From CAKVOD01 sp964489405 (GTDB taxonomy: Bacteria; Bacillota; Clostridia; Christensenellales; UBA1242), in NCBI GenBank assembly GCA_964489405.1, contig CAZAYL010000039.1:1-7049 (forward strand): DNA of 7,049 nt, written 5' to 3'. The notes under the pieces are model-generated. The model made no database searches. It had not been told where the DNA came from and saw only the letters and a program-made list of their open reading frames with translations. Below, piece after piece: positions 1 through 5,296 of the stretch. Positions within the stretch are counted from its first letter, which is position 1. Each line of letters begins with the position of its first letter. The position numbers were made by a program, and so were the translations under genes.

Positions 1-60
1 CTTGCCCGGAAGGGCAACCCGCCCTATTATGGGGTACCCATACTCATTGACCGCGGTAGC

Positions 61-80
61 ATAATAAGGAATTATTTTAT
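61..80 (+). repeat. 20-bp direct repeat, left copy
   Basis: ATAATAAGGAATTATTTTAT occurs here and, without mismatch, at 1513-1532; a third copy with two changes lies at 1600-1619. The core is itself a dyad (ATAAT-aagga-ATTAT). The left and middle copies flank the IS and part of the GC-rich segment as direct repeats. Confidence 0.75.
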
Positions 81-157
81 CATCGTGCTAGCGCTAGGCG
101 GGCTGTGGGGCGCGATACCGCACGCGTGGCACGCGGTTCGCGAGATTCCTACGCTTC

Positions 158-186
158 ATCAAACCCCACGTTGCGGGTTTGATTTT
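158..186 (+). terminator. Terminator-like hairpin next to the IS insertion point
   Basis: A perfect 9-bp stem (ATCAAACCC 158-166, GGGTTTGAT 175-183) with an 8-nt loop is followed by TTTT. The T run is short because the IS begins within a few bases of it. It would end transcription entering from the left edge. The adjacent T run may be the IS target. Confidence 0.5.
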
Positions 187-191
187 GAAAA

Positions 192-227
192 TGGTCAAGT
201 ACTTTGTACACTTTTTTAAATGACAAA
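192..227 (+). repeat. IS terminal inverted repeat, 3' (orfB) end
   Basis: The repeat starts TGGTCAAGTAC, contains GTACAC at 206-211 and ends AATGACAAA at 227. It matches the opposite end in the same order with a 1-nt length difference. It lies downstream of the orfB stop. Confidence 0.75.
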
Positions 228-264
228 CTGTATTTTGAGTGGGTGGATTGTGAAAGGGTATTCC

Positions 265-1140
265 CTAAAGCGTATTCGTCATTTGCATTGGTATATTATA
301 TCCTATCGATGAATGCAACCGTTTATTGTTATAGTAATAAATATAATACTCTATCACTATCCTCAAATCTTTCATACTTATTTTATCGGTTCTTCCTATT
401 TCTACTTTCATTGTTTTCCAAAATGATTCTATGTATTGGTTATGCCATGGGCTTCGTGGCTTAGAAAAACTATGTTGTGCTCCTGACTTCACTATAAACT
501 CATGCACTTGACGACCTCTAAACTGGCTACCATTATCTGTGTGTACATAATCTGGCACTCCATATTTTGCAAATGCTTGTTCAAATGCTTTTCTTAATAT
601 ATCTGCCTTATAGTCCGTTCCTATACAATATCCAACTATAACTCTTGTTCTTTGGTTTATTATTCCACTTACTATCAACTTCCCATCTTTACATCTAAAC
701 TCGCTCATATCTGCTGAGTAAATTTTTGCTGTAGGTGGTGCGTTTTTAATTAAATTTTTTGGGTTTACTTCGACTACTATGTCTGTTGTGTAAATATTAT
801 GTGCATGTCTTTTTCTGCCGTGTTTTGCTTCTAATTCGTATTTTTTAAGCACTTTTGTTATTATGTATTGACTTACATATATGCCTTGCTTTTTTAATGC
901 ACTTTGGATACGGCGTCTACCATAACTTGATATGTTTTTGTGGAATGTTGAAATAATATTTTTTTCATATGGGAAAATCTTATTTGATTTAAGGTGTTTT
1001 TTGTGGTAATAAAAGGTACTTCTGCTAACTTTTAATATACGGCATACTTTGCTAACCTTATAGGTCTTAGCAGCGGATAAAGCACAGTCAACTACTGTCT
1101 CTTCATCCTTGCAAAATATGCGTGAGCTTTTTTTAATATT
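265..1140 (-). CDS. IS3-family transposase OrfB (DDE integrase), expressed by frameshift
   Basis: This is the catalytic half of the transposase. The frame is open from just after a TGA at 1141-1143 to the TAG at 265-267, but it has no ATG; the first usable start is an internal GTG at 852, which would cut off the N-terminal region. It is therefore expected as the C-terminal part of an OrfAB fusion of roughly 383 residues made by -1 slippage on 1128-1134. The N-terminal part carries YGRRRIQ and GIYVSQ, typical of the HTH_21 region. The integrase core then shows the DDE triad: Asp in YSADMSEF, Asp in HTDNGSQF and Glu in QYIESFW, the last two separated by 35 residues, followed by YYNNKRLH near the C-terminus. 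Nothing essential appears missing. Confidence 0.9.
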   Translation of the reverse strand, partial: NIKKSSRIFCKDEETVVDCALSAAKTYKVSKVCRILKVSRSTFYYHKKHLKSNKIFPYEKNIISTFHKNISSYGRRRIQSALKKQGIYVSQYIITKVLKKYELEAKHGRKRHAHNIYTTDIVVEVNPKNLIKNAPPTAKIYSADMSEFRCKDGKLIVSGIINQRTRVIVGYCIGTDYKADILRKAFEQAFAKYGVPDYVHTDNGSQFRGRQVHEFIVKSGAQHSFSKPRSPWHNQYIESFWKTMKVEIGRTDKISMKDLRIVIEYYIYYYNNKRLHSSIGYNIPMQMTNTL

Positions 1141-1388
1141 TCAATCTCTTCTTTTGCTTCTGCAAGTTCTTTTTTTAATTTTCTAGTTTCTTGTTCGTGA
1201 GTAATAAAATCTTTTTCTCTAAATGCTTTTTCACCAAACTCTCTATATTCTTTAATCCACCTATGAATGGTTTGTCTGTCTAAGTCGTGCAAGTCTGTAA
1301 CTTGTTTTACTGTTAAATTGTCTTTAAGCACAAGGTTGATTATATCCATTTTTTCTTGTTGGGTAAAGGTTCTCTTAATTCTACTCAT
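1092..1388 (-). CDS. IS3-family transposase OrfA (helix-turn-helix protein)
   Basis: A 98-residue DNA-binding component of the IS. Residues about 13-48 form the helix-turn-helix (NLTVKQVTDL then DRQTIHRWIKEY), and residues about 65-90 form a Lys/Glu-rich leucine-zipper-like coiled coil used for OrfA/OrfAB multimerisation. The ATG at 1388 is chosen over an upstream GTG at 1415 because GGAGG (1396-1400) sits 7 nt before it. The last part of the gene overlaps orfB in the -1 frame, and the poly-A slippery run lies ten codons before the stop. In this family OrfA alone usually regulates, while the OrfAB fusion transposes. The TAG stop is at 1092-1094. Confidence 0.9.
   Translation of the reverse strand: MSRIKRTFTQQEKMDIINLVLKDNLTVKQVTDLHDLDRQTIHRWIKEYREFGEKAFREKDFITHEQETRKLKKELAEAKEEIEILKKAHAYFARMKRQ
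1128..1134 (-). other. Programmed -1 frameshift site (A7)
   Basis: Seven A residues on the minus strand, read in orfA as TTA-AAA-AAA-GCT, let the ribosome slip back one base into the orfB frame (AAA-AAA-AGC-TCA). The orfB frame is open across this point and has no start codon of its own, which makes slippage the likely route of expression. Poly-A slippery runs are the norm in the IS150 group. Confidence 0.8.
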
Positions 1389-1406
1389 AAATATTCCTCC
1401 TAATAA

Positions 1407-1435
1407 ATTATACACTATTTTATATTTTTTGTCAT
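1407..1435 (-). promoter_or_regulatory. Predicted promoter of the IS transposase
   Basis: On the minus strand there is ATGACA (1435-1430), 17 bp, then TATAAT (1412-1407). The -35 lies inside the terminal inverted repeat, as is common in IS3 elements. The predicted start is almost at the ribosome binding site, giving a very short leader, so the exact promoter is uncertain. Confidence 0.45.
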
Positions 1436-1464
1436 TATGATTTGTGTACTAATTTATTGTACCA
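1428..1464 (-). repeat. IS terminal inverted repeat, 5' (orfA) end
   Basis: Read on the minus strand it starts TGGTACAATA, contains GTACAC and ends AATGACAAA, mirroring the 192-227 end. It precedes orfA and overlaps the -35 box of its predicted promoter. A near-identical extra copy sits at 1681-1725. Confidence 0.8.
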
Positions 1465-1476
1465 CATTCTTTCGCT

Positions 1477-1621
1477 CTGAATGACCCAAAGAGAGTACTT
1501 GTACTTATTTTAATAATAAGGAATTATTTTATAATAGCAACACTAATACTTGCTTCATCAACGCTGAATGGCTCAAAGTATGTATTTATAACTGCTTTAA
1601 TAATAAGGATTTATTTTAGTA
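1477..1621 (+). repeat. Degenerate tandem direct repeat, 87-bp period
   Basis: Unit A (about 1477-1534) and unit B (about 1564-1621) align without gaps at an offset of 87 bp. Shared blocks are CTGAATG, CAAAG and a terminal TTTAATAATAAGGA. The 20-mer at the end of unit A is identical to the copy at 61-80. GCTTCATCAA, which precedes unit B, also occurs near 153-162 left of the IS, so the left flank may belong to the same repeat family. The function is unknown. Confidence 0.6.
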
Positions 1622-1622
1622 T

Positions 1623-1664
1623 AAAAAGAGCCACAACGCAATGGGTTGTGCTGGGACTCTTTTT
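1623..1664. terminator. Bidirectional hairpin terminator downstream of pyk
   Basis: The outer stem is AAAAAGAG (1623-1630) with CTCTTTTT (1657-1664), perfect over 8 bp. The inner stem is CACAAC (1632-1637) with GTTGTG (1645-1650). On the minus strand the stem leaves a U5 run, fitting termination of the gpsA-pyk transcript; it also has a T run on the plus strand. It now lies beyond the solitary IS end, about 150 bp past the truncated pyk stop. Confidence 0.6.
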
Positions 1665-1680
1665 AAATATTGTTTTATTT

Positions 1681-1730
1681 TTTGTCATTATGTCATTATG
1701 TTTTGTGTACTAATTTATTGTACCACATTC
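1681..1730 (-). mobile_element. Solitary second copy of the IS terminal sequence
   Basis: The stretch repeats the orfA-side IS terminus: the block from GTGTACTAATTT through ACCACATTC is the same as at 1444-1469, and the AATGACAAA block is present, preceded by an 8-nt local duplication (TCATTATG). No transposase follows it. It abuts the broken 3' end of pyk, so it looks like the scar of an earlier copy whose body was lost, or a recombination product of the adjacent IS. Confidence 0.7.
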
Positions 1731-1737
1731 CAAGGCT

Positions 1738-1817
1738 TGCCTTGACTGCAAGTTTGTTTGCCATCTCACAACAACATACTCGCACCAACCCACACATACA
1801 CCAGTGGCGGTTGCCAC
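1738..1817 (-). pseudogene. Remnant of the pyruvate kinase C-terminal domain
   Basis: Past the pyk stop, the minus strand at 1767-1738 reads CEMANKLAVKA in a different frame. This resembles the first helix of the pyruvate kinase C-terminal domain (family pattern roughly A-x-E-x-A-x-x-L-x-V-K-A). It begins about 23 codons after the end of the recognisable barrel, close to the usual distance. The next bases are the solitary IS end, so the rest of the domain is missing. A frameshift plus an insertion/deletion event is the simplest reading. The similarity is judged by eye over about ten residues. Confidence 0.45.
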
Positions 1818-2846
1818 CTAGAGAACGGAAACACCATAAATATGTTTTTCGGTTTCAAGGATAATTTTTGTCATTGTTTTGACAACATTGACAGGGTCAA
1901 TACCTGTGGCGGTTTCGCCCGACAGCATAGTCGCGCTCGCCTCCTCATAAATCGCATTTGCGACATCATTGACTTCTGCGCGTGTTGGGCGCGTCGAATT
2001 TGTCATACTTTCAAGCATCTCAGTCGCGACAATGCAAGACTTGCGTTTAACATTGCAAAGAGAAATGAGTTTCTTTTGTATCGCGGGAATTTTTTCAAGC
2101 GGAATTTCGACACCCAAATCTCCACGCGCCACCATAATGCCGTCGCTCACGTCCAAAATCTCTTCGACATTCTCGACCCCGCTCGCATTTTCAATCTTAG
2201 CAATGAGTTTGATATTCTCCCCGCCGTTGCGCGCCAAGAAATCTTTGACGTCGCGAACATTCTGCGCGCGACTGACAAACGACAGCGCCAAAAGGTCGGC
2301 CTTATTCTCAATCGCAAATTTCAAATCAATTTCATCGGCTGGCGAAATATATGGTGTGCTTGGCACAACATTCGGCACATTCAATCCTTTGTTGTTGGAC
2401 AAAACACCCCCAAATTCAACCTTGCACACAATATCTGTACTCGTGACCTGCTCAACAACAAGCACCACGCGCCCGTTATTGGCAAAAATTCTATTGCCAC
2501 ATTTTACTTCATTGACAAGGTTTTTATATTTTAATGAAACAATGTTTTCATCTCCAACAACGTCTTTTGTCGTTAATGTGAACATATTGCCTGCCTTGAG
2601 TTCGATTTGCCCACCAGCAAATGTGCCGATTCTCATCTCGGGACCCTTGGTGTCGACTAAAAGTTTCAGTCCGCGCTCACTGCGCAAATCGGCAAGTGCG
2701 TCAACAATTTTTTGTTGCGAATCAATTGTTCCGTGGCTCATATTTATGCGTGCGTAATCCATTCCCGCGTCCATCATCTCGCCAATTTTTTTGCTCGTGT
2801 TGCTTGCTGGTCCCAGCGTGCATATAATCTTTGTTATTTTTTTCAT
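1818..2846 (-). CDS. pyk: Pyruvate kinase, lacking the C-terminal domain
   Basis: Catalyses phosphoenolpyruvate plus ADP to pyruvate plus ATP, the last step of glycolysis. The 342-residue product has the (beta/alpha)8 barrel and lid domain: ARINMSHG (Arg33), DTKGPE (Lys67), IAKIEN (catalytic Lys217, metal-binding Glu219), ARGDLGVEIP (Asp243), TEMLESM and MLSGETA. Usual family members are about 470 residues or more; this one stops right after the barrel, so the regulatory C-terminal domain is absent, and a scrap of it lies downstream out of frame. The lid motif normally DDG reads NNG (123-125). The ATG at 2846 is preferred over a GTG at 2867 because GGAGG (2851-2855) sits 4 nt upstream. It follows gpsA by 21 bp and is probably co-transcribed. 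The barrel alone might keep activity, or the gene may be decaying. Confidence 0.85.
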   Translation of the reverse strand: MKKITKIICTLGPASNTSKKIGEMMDAGMDYARINMSHGTIDSQQKIVDALADLRSERGLKLLVDTKGPEMRIGTFAGGQIELKAGNMFTLTTKDVVGDENIVSLKYKNLVNEVKCGNRIFANNGRVVLVVEQVTSTDIVCKVEFGGVLSNNKGLNVPNVVPSTPYISPADEIDLKFAIENKADLLALSFVSRAQNVRDVKDFLARNGGENIKLIAKIENASGVENVEEILDVSDGIMVARGDLGVEIPLEKIPAIQKKLISLCNVKRKSCIVATEMLESMTNSTRPTRAEVNDVANAIYEEASATMLSGETATGIDPVNVVKTMTKIILETEKHIYGVSVL

Positions 2847-2867
2847 TTTTCCTCCAAACACCCGCAC

Positions 2868-3833
2868 TTAGCGCACATTGTCAAATTCTTTCTTAATATC
2901 GCGCAAGAACAACTTGCGGAACTCATCTTTGTAGTCAGCGTGCTCAAAAATGATATTGTATAGCGCATTTGTAATTGGCATATCAATATTATGTTTGCGC
3001 GCAAGAGTCATCAGCCCCTTAATATTCCCAACACCCTCGGCGGACTTGCCATAGTGCTCCCCTTTGACAAACAATTCGCCCCACATACGATTGTGAGAAT
3101 ACGGCGAAAATAGCGTTGCCTCAAAATCGCCAAGATGACTGAGCCCATACGCCGTCATAACGCTCCCACCCATCGCCTGAATGAGTCTAGCAATTTCATA
3201 CGTGCCACGCGCCATAAGCGCGCCCTTAAGACACCCCATATCGATACCGTCGAGCATACCCGCGCCAATGCCCAAAACATTCTTGCCAGCTGAACCAATT
3301 TCGCCCCCAATGATGTCATCGCCGACGTAAAAACGAATGAGTGGCGATGAAAACTCACCTACAAGCCACTTTGCAAGTTCAATATCATACGAATGAATAA
3401 TCATACAATTTGGTGTACCTTGCAAAAAGTTCTGCACGTGCCCCGGTCCCACCCACAAGGCGATGTTCTTAGGGTCGACACCACGCTCAATCATAATTTC
3501 ACTAATGCGTTTGCCCGTTTCGCTCTCAATGCCCTTCATACAAAGCACAAATTTGTGTGAATTTAAGTCAAAATCAGTCAATTGATCCATAAGATTACGC
3601 ATTTCTTGCGTAAGAATCGAAATAACAATAACTTCATTTTTCATCGCGACAGACAAATCTGTTTCAACCTTGATATTGTCTTTTAGCGTCAAATATTCAT
3701 TTTTGCGCGTTTCTTGCAACTCCTTGATGTGGCGCGAATCAGGTCGCCCCCACAATGTTATATTGTGCAAATCACTCAAATAATACGCCAAGAATGTCCC
3801 CCAACGTCCACACCCCAAAACTGAAATATCCAT
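2868..3833 (-). CDS. gpsA: NAD(P)-dependent glycerol-3-phosphate dehydrogenase
   Basis: Reduces dihydroxyacetone phosphate to sn-glycerol-3-phosphate in the cytoplasm, feeding phospholipid synthesis. The 321-residue length is normal for GpsA. The N-terminal Rossmann fold shows GCGRWG (residues 7-12), then CMKGIE (98-103). The C-terminal helical domain shows GSAGKNV with the catalytic Lys184, GLSHLGD (Asp236), HNRMWGE and EGVGNIKG, ending with the family's MPIT motif. The GPS segment after KGIE is divergent (GPGHVQNF). The ATG at 3833 is supported by AAGGTGG (3841-3847), 7 nt upstream. It is the first gene of a gpsA-pyk operon with a well-formed promoter at 3906-3935. Base composition matches pyk and is less AT-rich than the genes to its right. 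Confidence 0.93.
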   Translation of the reverse strand: MDISVLGCGRWGTFLAYYLSDLHNITLWGRPDSRHIKELQETRKNEYLTLKDNIKVETDLSVAMKNEVIVISILTQEMRNLMDQLTDFDLNSHKFVLCMKGIESETGKRISEIMIERGVDPKNIALWVGPGHVQNFLQGTPNCMIIHSYDIELAKWLVGEFSSPLIRFYVGDDIIGGEIGSAGKNVLGIGAGMLDGIDMGCLKGALMARGTYEIARLIQAMGGSVMTAYGLSHLGDFEATLFSPYSHNRMWGELFVKGEHYGKSAEGVGNIKGLMTLARKHNIDMPITNALYNIIFEHADYKDEFRKLFLRDIKKEFDNVR

Positions 3834-3848
3834 ATTCTTTCCACCTTT

Positions 3849-3882
3849 CTAGCTAGTGTATACGCACACACTTTGTGCACAA
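3849..3882 (-). promoter_or_regulatory. Palindromes in the gpsA leader
   Basis: Between promoter and ribosome binding site lie two perfect palindromes, TTGTGCACAA (3873-3882) and CTAGCTAG (3849-3856), with a short AGTGT/ACACT pair between them. A repressor operator for the gpsA-pyk operon is possible. No known site is recognised, and short palindromes can arise by chance. Confidence 0.3.
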
Positions 3883-3905
3883 CACTTGCATTTTTTATAA
3901 TGATA

Positions 3906-3935
3906 ATTATATACTATTTTTACTGATAAAGTCAA
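3906..3935 (-). promoter_or_regulatory. Promoter of the gpsA-pyk operon
   Basis: On the minus strand TTGACT (3935-3930) is separated by 18 bp from TATAAT (3911-3906), close to the sigma-A consensus. The predicted start near 3899 gives a leader of about 65 nt before gpsA. Confidence 0.75.
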
Positions 3936-4063
3936 GCAACACGCCTCACTCCGCCCCAAAGAGCCCTAATTCCACAATATTTCCCCCAACCATATTTTAG
4001 CTTTAACATACAAATTCCGCAAAGATTTTCAATATTTGTGCATTTTTCTCCAGCATTTATCTT

Positions 4064-4288
4064 TCATAAATTTAATGATTGACTTTGTTCTTTATCTAAA
4101 ATAAATTCCCAAGAATGTTTTAAGTTTAAGATTTTTTGGACATCTTGAGCCCTCATCCCTGAAACTTTGCCATTTTCAATAATTGTTTCTATGTCCGAGT
4201 AAGTCGTAGCCACACCCTCTAATATTGCCTGATGTAGGGAATATTTTATGTTAATAAAATAACAAAATGCTCCCCATTTATCAATCAT
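4064..4288 (-). pseudogene. Fic-family protein, N-terminal fragment
   Basis: A 74-codon ORF resembling the N-terminal region of Fic/cell-filamentation proteins (AMP-transferases that modify target proteins): EGVATTYSD corresponds to the inhibitory-motif segment usually seen as IEG-x-x-TTY-x-D, and VQKILNLKHSWEFILDK matches the following helix. The catalytic HPF-x-(D/E)-GN-(G/K)-R loop is absent because the frame ends at a TGA (4064-4066). After the stop the same frame continues with KINAGEKC, perhaps eroded family sequence, then loses resemblance. No Shine-Dalgarno site precedes the ATG. It is probably a leftover of a toxin-antitoxin or AMPylation gene. The assignment rests on remembered family patterns, not a search. 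Confidence 0.5.
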
Positions 4289-4373
4289 ATTTAGCGGAGC
4301 GGTTCTGCTTTTTAAAGAAATCCATAAATTTAACTATACAATTTAAAGTAAATTATAACATTTAAATAAGGTG

Positions 4374-4402
4374 TTGACAGTCAAGGTATAAAGGGTTATA
4401 CT
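4374..4402 (+). promoter_or_regulatory. Strong promoter with internal dyad operator
   Basis: TTGACA (4374-4379), a 17-bp spacer and TATACT (4397-4402) form a near-perfect promoter. The spacer and -10 contain an inverted repeat, GTATAA-aggg-TTATAC (4386-4401), which extends outward by two more pairs on each side after one mismatch. A dyad lying over the spacer suggests control by a DNA-binding protein at the polymerase site. MerR-type activators bind this position, but they usually need a 19-20 bp spacer, so a repressor is more likely here. It drives the 30-codon ORF and the 179-codon gene. Confidence 0.65.
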
Positions 4403-4507
4403 TTAAATAAAAGAAAAGAACTTTGTTAGAATTTTATATGCAAAAAATAAGATTATTTTAAAAGAATGCTAATAGAAAGATAAAATTATTGAAAAGGTAG
4501 AAAATTT

Positions 4508-4600
4508 ATGAATAATACTAAATTAATTCTTTTCAATTATATTGAATTAAAAACAAAATATTGTAAAATAAGAGAAAAGGGGAAAAATAATGCATTTTAG
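4508..4600 (+). CDS. Small ORF overlapping the start of the HipA-like gene
   Basis: A 30-codon ORF starting MNNTKLILF and ending with TAG at 4598-4600, inside the next gene (an 11-base overlap with its ATG at 4590). An AAAGG-type ribosome binding site lies upstream (about 4493-4498). It sits alone between the dyad promoter and the 179-codon gene, so it could be a leader peptide giving translational coupling, or a small lysine-rich partner protein. No family is recognised, and in such AT-rich DNA a 30-codon frame can occur by chance. Confidence 0.35.
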   Translation: MNNTKLILFNYIELKTKYCKIREKGKNNAF

Positions 4601-5129
4601 CGGAAGAGTAGATGTATCGAAATTTGCGGATAAAGAGCCACTTAAAGTTAGCGGTGTTTGTAAAAAATTTTTGGTGAACATTGATGGACAAACTTACGTT
4701 TTTAAGCAAAATTATAAAACGAAAAAAGATGGCGTTTTAACTGACTATTTTAAAAACCAATTTATGCCAGAAAATGTTGATGAATTACATGGGGATATTG
4801 TTGAAGTATTTTCTTCTTATTTTTTGATGAAAATAGGATGTGATTTTGCTTTACCTTATTTTTTTGCTTCTTTGAATGGTGAAAATGGCTGTTTATCTCC
4901 AAATTTTAAGGGAAACGGTGAGAAAGAAATTGTTCTTCTAAAAATTTTGATGAATATTAGGTTTGAAGAAATTGTTCCAAAAGAAGATTTTTCAAGTGAG
5001 CAAATTGATGATTTCTTTAAGGATTTTGATGCACTTGGAAACAATCGGGAATATTGTTTATCTGTTGATTATATTGTGCAAAATGTGGATACATTTGCAA
5101 ATTTGAAAATGATTATGAATTTTGTTTAA
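4590..5129 (+). CDS. Protein resembling the N-lobe of HipA-like kinases, possibly truncated
   Basis: 179 residues, cytoplasmic, no signal peptide or membrane segment. The order of motifs recalls Bacillota HipA-domain kinases: KKFLVNIDGQTYVFKQ with a candidate ATP-binding Lys39, then ELHGDIVEVFSSYFLMKIG (helix), LPYFFASLNGENG and CLSPNF, where family members have a serine-containing ISKNF-like segment. HipA-like proteins are usually 300 residues or more, and the catalytic loop with its Asp and the DFG-like metal site are not visible; SVDYIVQN (158-165) is the nearest candidate. It is therefore either a truncated toxin kinase or a different small family. The start is supported by AAAAGGGG (4575-4582), 7 nt before the ATG. 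It lies downstream of the dyad promoter at 4374. The family call is tentative. Confidence 0.4.
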   Translation: MHFSGRVDVSKFADKEPLKVSGVCKKFLVNIDGQTYVFKQNYKTKKDGVLTDYFKNQFMPENVDELHGDIVEVFSSYFLMKIGCDFALPYFFASLNGENGCLSPNFKGNGEKEIVLLKILMNIRFEEIVPKEDFSSEQIDDFFKDFDALGNNREYCLSVDYIVQNVDTFANLKMIMNFV

Positions 5130-5155
5130 AAAAAGACACAAACAAGTTTTAAAAT

Positions 5156-5233
5156 ATGTTTTTCTCTCTAGACGGCGGGAATTTAAAAAAAGCAATAAGG
5201 AACTATCAAAAAAAGTATGAAAAAGTGAAATAA
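5156..5233 (+). pseudogene. Short 25-codon frame, possible gene remnant
   Basis: The frame starts MFFSLDGGNLKKAIRNY and stops with TAA at 5231-5233. There is no ribosome binding site. It falls between the HipA-like gene and the SLOG fragment in a region with no other frame. It might be the tail of a decayed gene (its composition looks protein-like: DGGNLKKA, YQKKYEKVK), but no family is recognised. Confidence 0.2.
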
Positions 5234-5296
5234 GAGAATAAAAGTTTGTTGAACTTTAATATTTGAAAAATTTGCATAAATTTTGAAAATTTGTAG

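Larger units (their letters stand above)
1..191. other. GC-rich, palindrome-dense segment
   Basis: No gene is assigned here. The stretch is visibly more GC-rich than the rest and is almost a chain of dyads: TTGCCC/GGGCAA with a GGAA loop (2-17), TATGGG/CCCATA with a 3-nt loop (28-42), ACCGCGGT (50-57), ATAAT/ATTAT (61-75), CTAGCGCTAG (88-97), an 11-nt arm pair with one bulge (111-121 with 133-142), and a terminator-like stem (158-183). A longer-range pairing of 18-26 with 95-102 is possible. Frame 1 is open from base 1 to a TAA at 217-219 and would encode a hydrophobic stretch, so the C-terminal end of a membrane protein entering from the left is an alternative. The density of symmetry, and the recurrence of one 20-mer in other DNA at 1513, favour a non-coding repeat or structured RNA. 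Confidence 0.45.
192..1464 (-). mobile_element. IS3-family insertion sequence, IS150-like group
   Basis: The element is about 1.27 kb and carries two overlapping minus-strand ORFs (helix-turn-helix OrfA, DDE integrase OrfB) joined by a poly-A frameshift site, the standard IS3-family design. Terminal inverted repeats are imperfect: 192-227 on the plus strand and 1464-1428 on the minus strand share TGGT at the tip, an internal GTACAC and a closing AATGACAAA. The exact tips are uncertain. The symmetry extends weakly to GAA at 187 and 1469, and with those limits the flanks TTT/TTT would be a 3-bp target duplication of the size usual for this group. With 192/1464 no duplication is seen. Both ORFs look intact, so it may be active. 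Confidence 0.9.

Noticed and set aside
1..219. Open frame 1 from the left edge to TAA at 217, with a hydrophobic run (YFIIVLALGGLWG)
   Set aside because: It has no start in the window, runs through several palindromes, a terminator-like hairpin and the IS tip, and shares a 20-mer with non-coding DNA at 1513. It is kept only as an alternative in the description of 1-191.
204..464. Plus-strand 86-codon frame opposite the end of orfB
   Set aside because: It is antisense to the transposase C-terminus and begins inside the IS terminal repeat.
1453..1713. Open plus-strand frame of 86 codons encoding a hydrophobic sequence between the two IS-end copies
   Set aside because: It has no plausible start codon or ribosome binding site, both bounding stops come from the same IS-end sequence, and it crosses the 1623-1664 terminator. 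Differences between its two 87-bp repeat units do not favour third codon positions.
1758..2757. Long plus-strand frames opposite pyk
   Set aside because: They are antisense to a clearly recognisable pyruvate kinase, lack ribosome binding sites and have no recognisable motifs.
3155..3358. Minus-strand frame inside gpsA
   Set aside because: It is a shifted frame within an intact, well-conserved gene.
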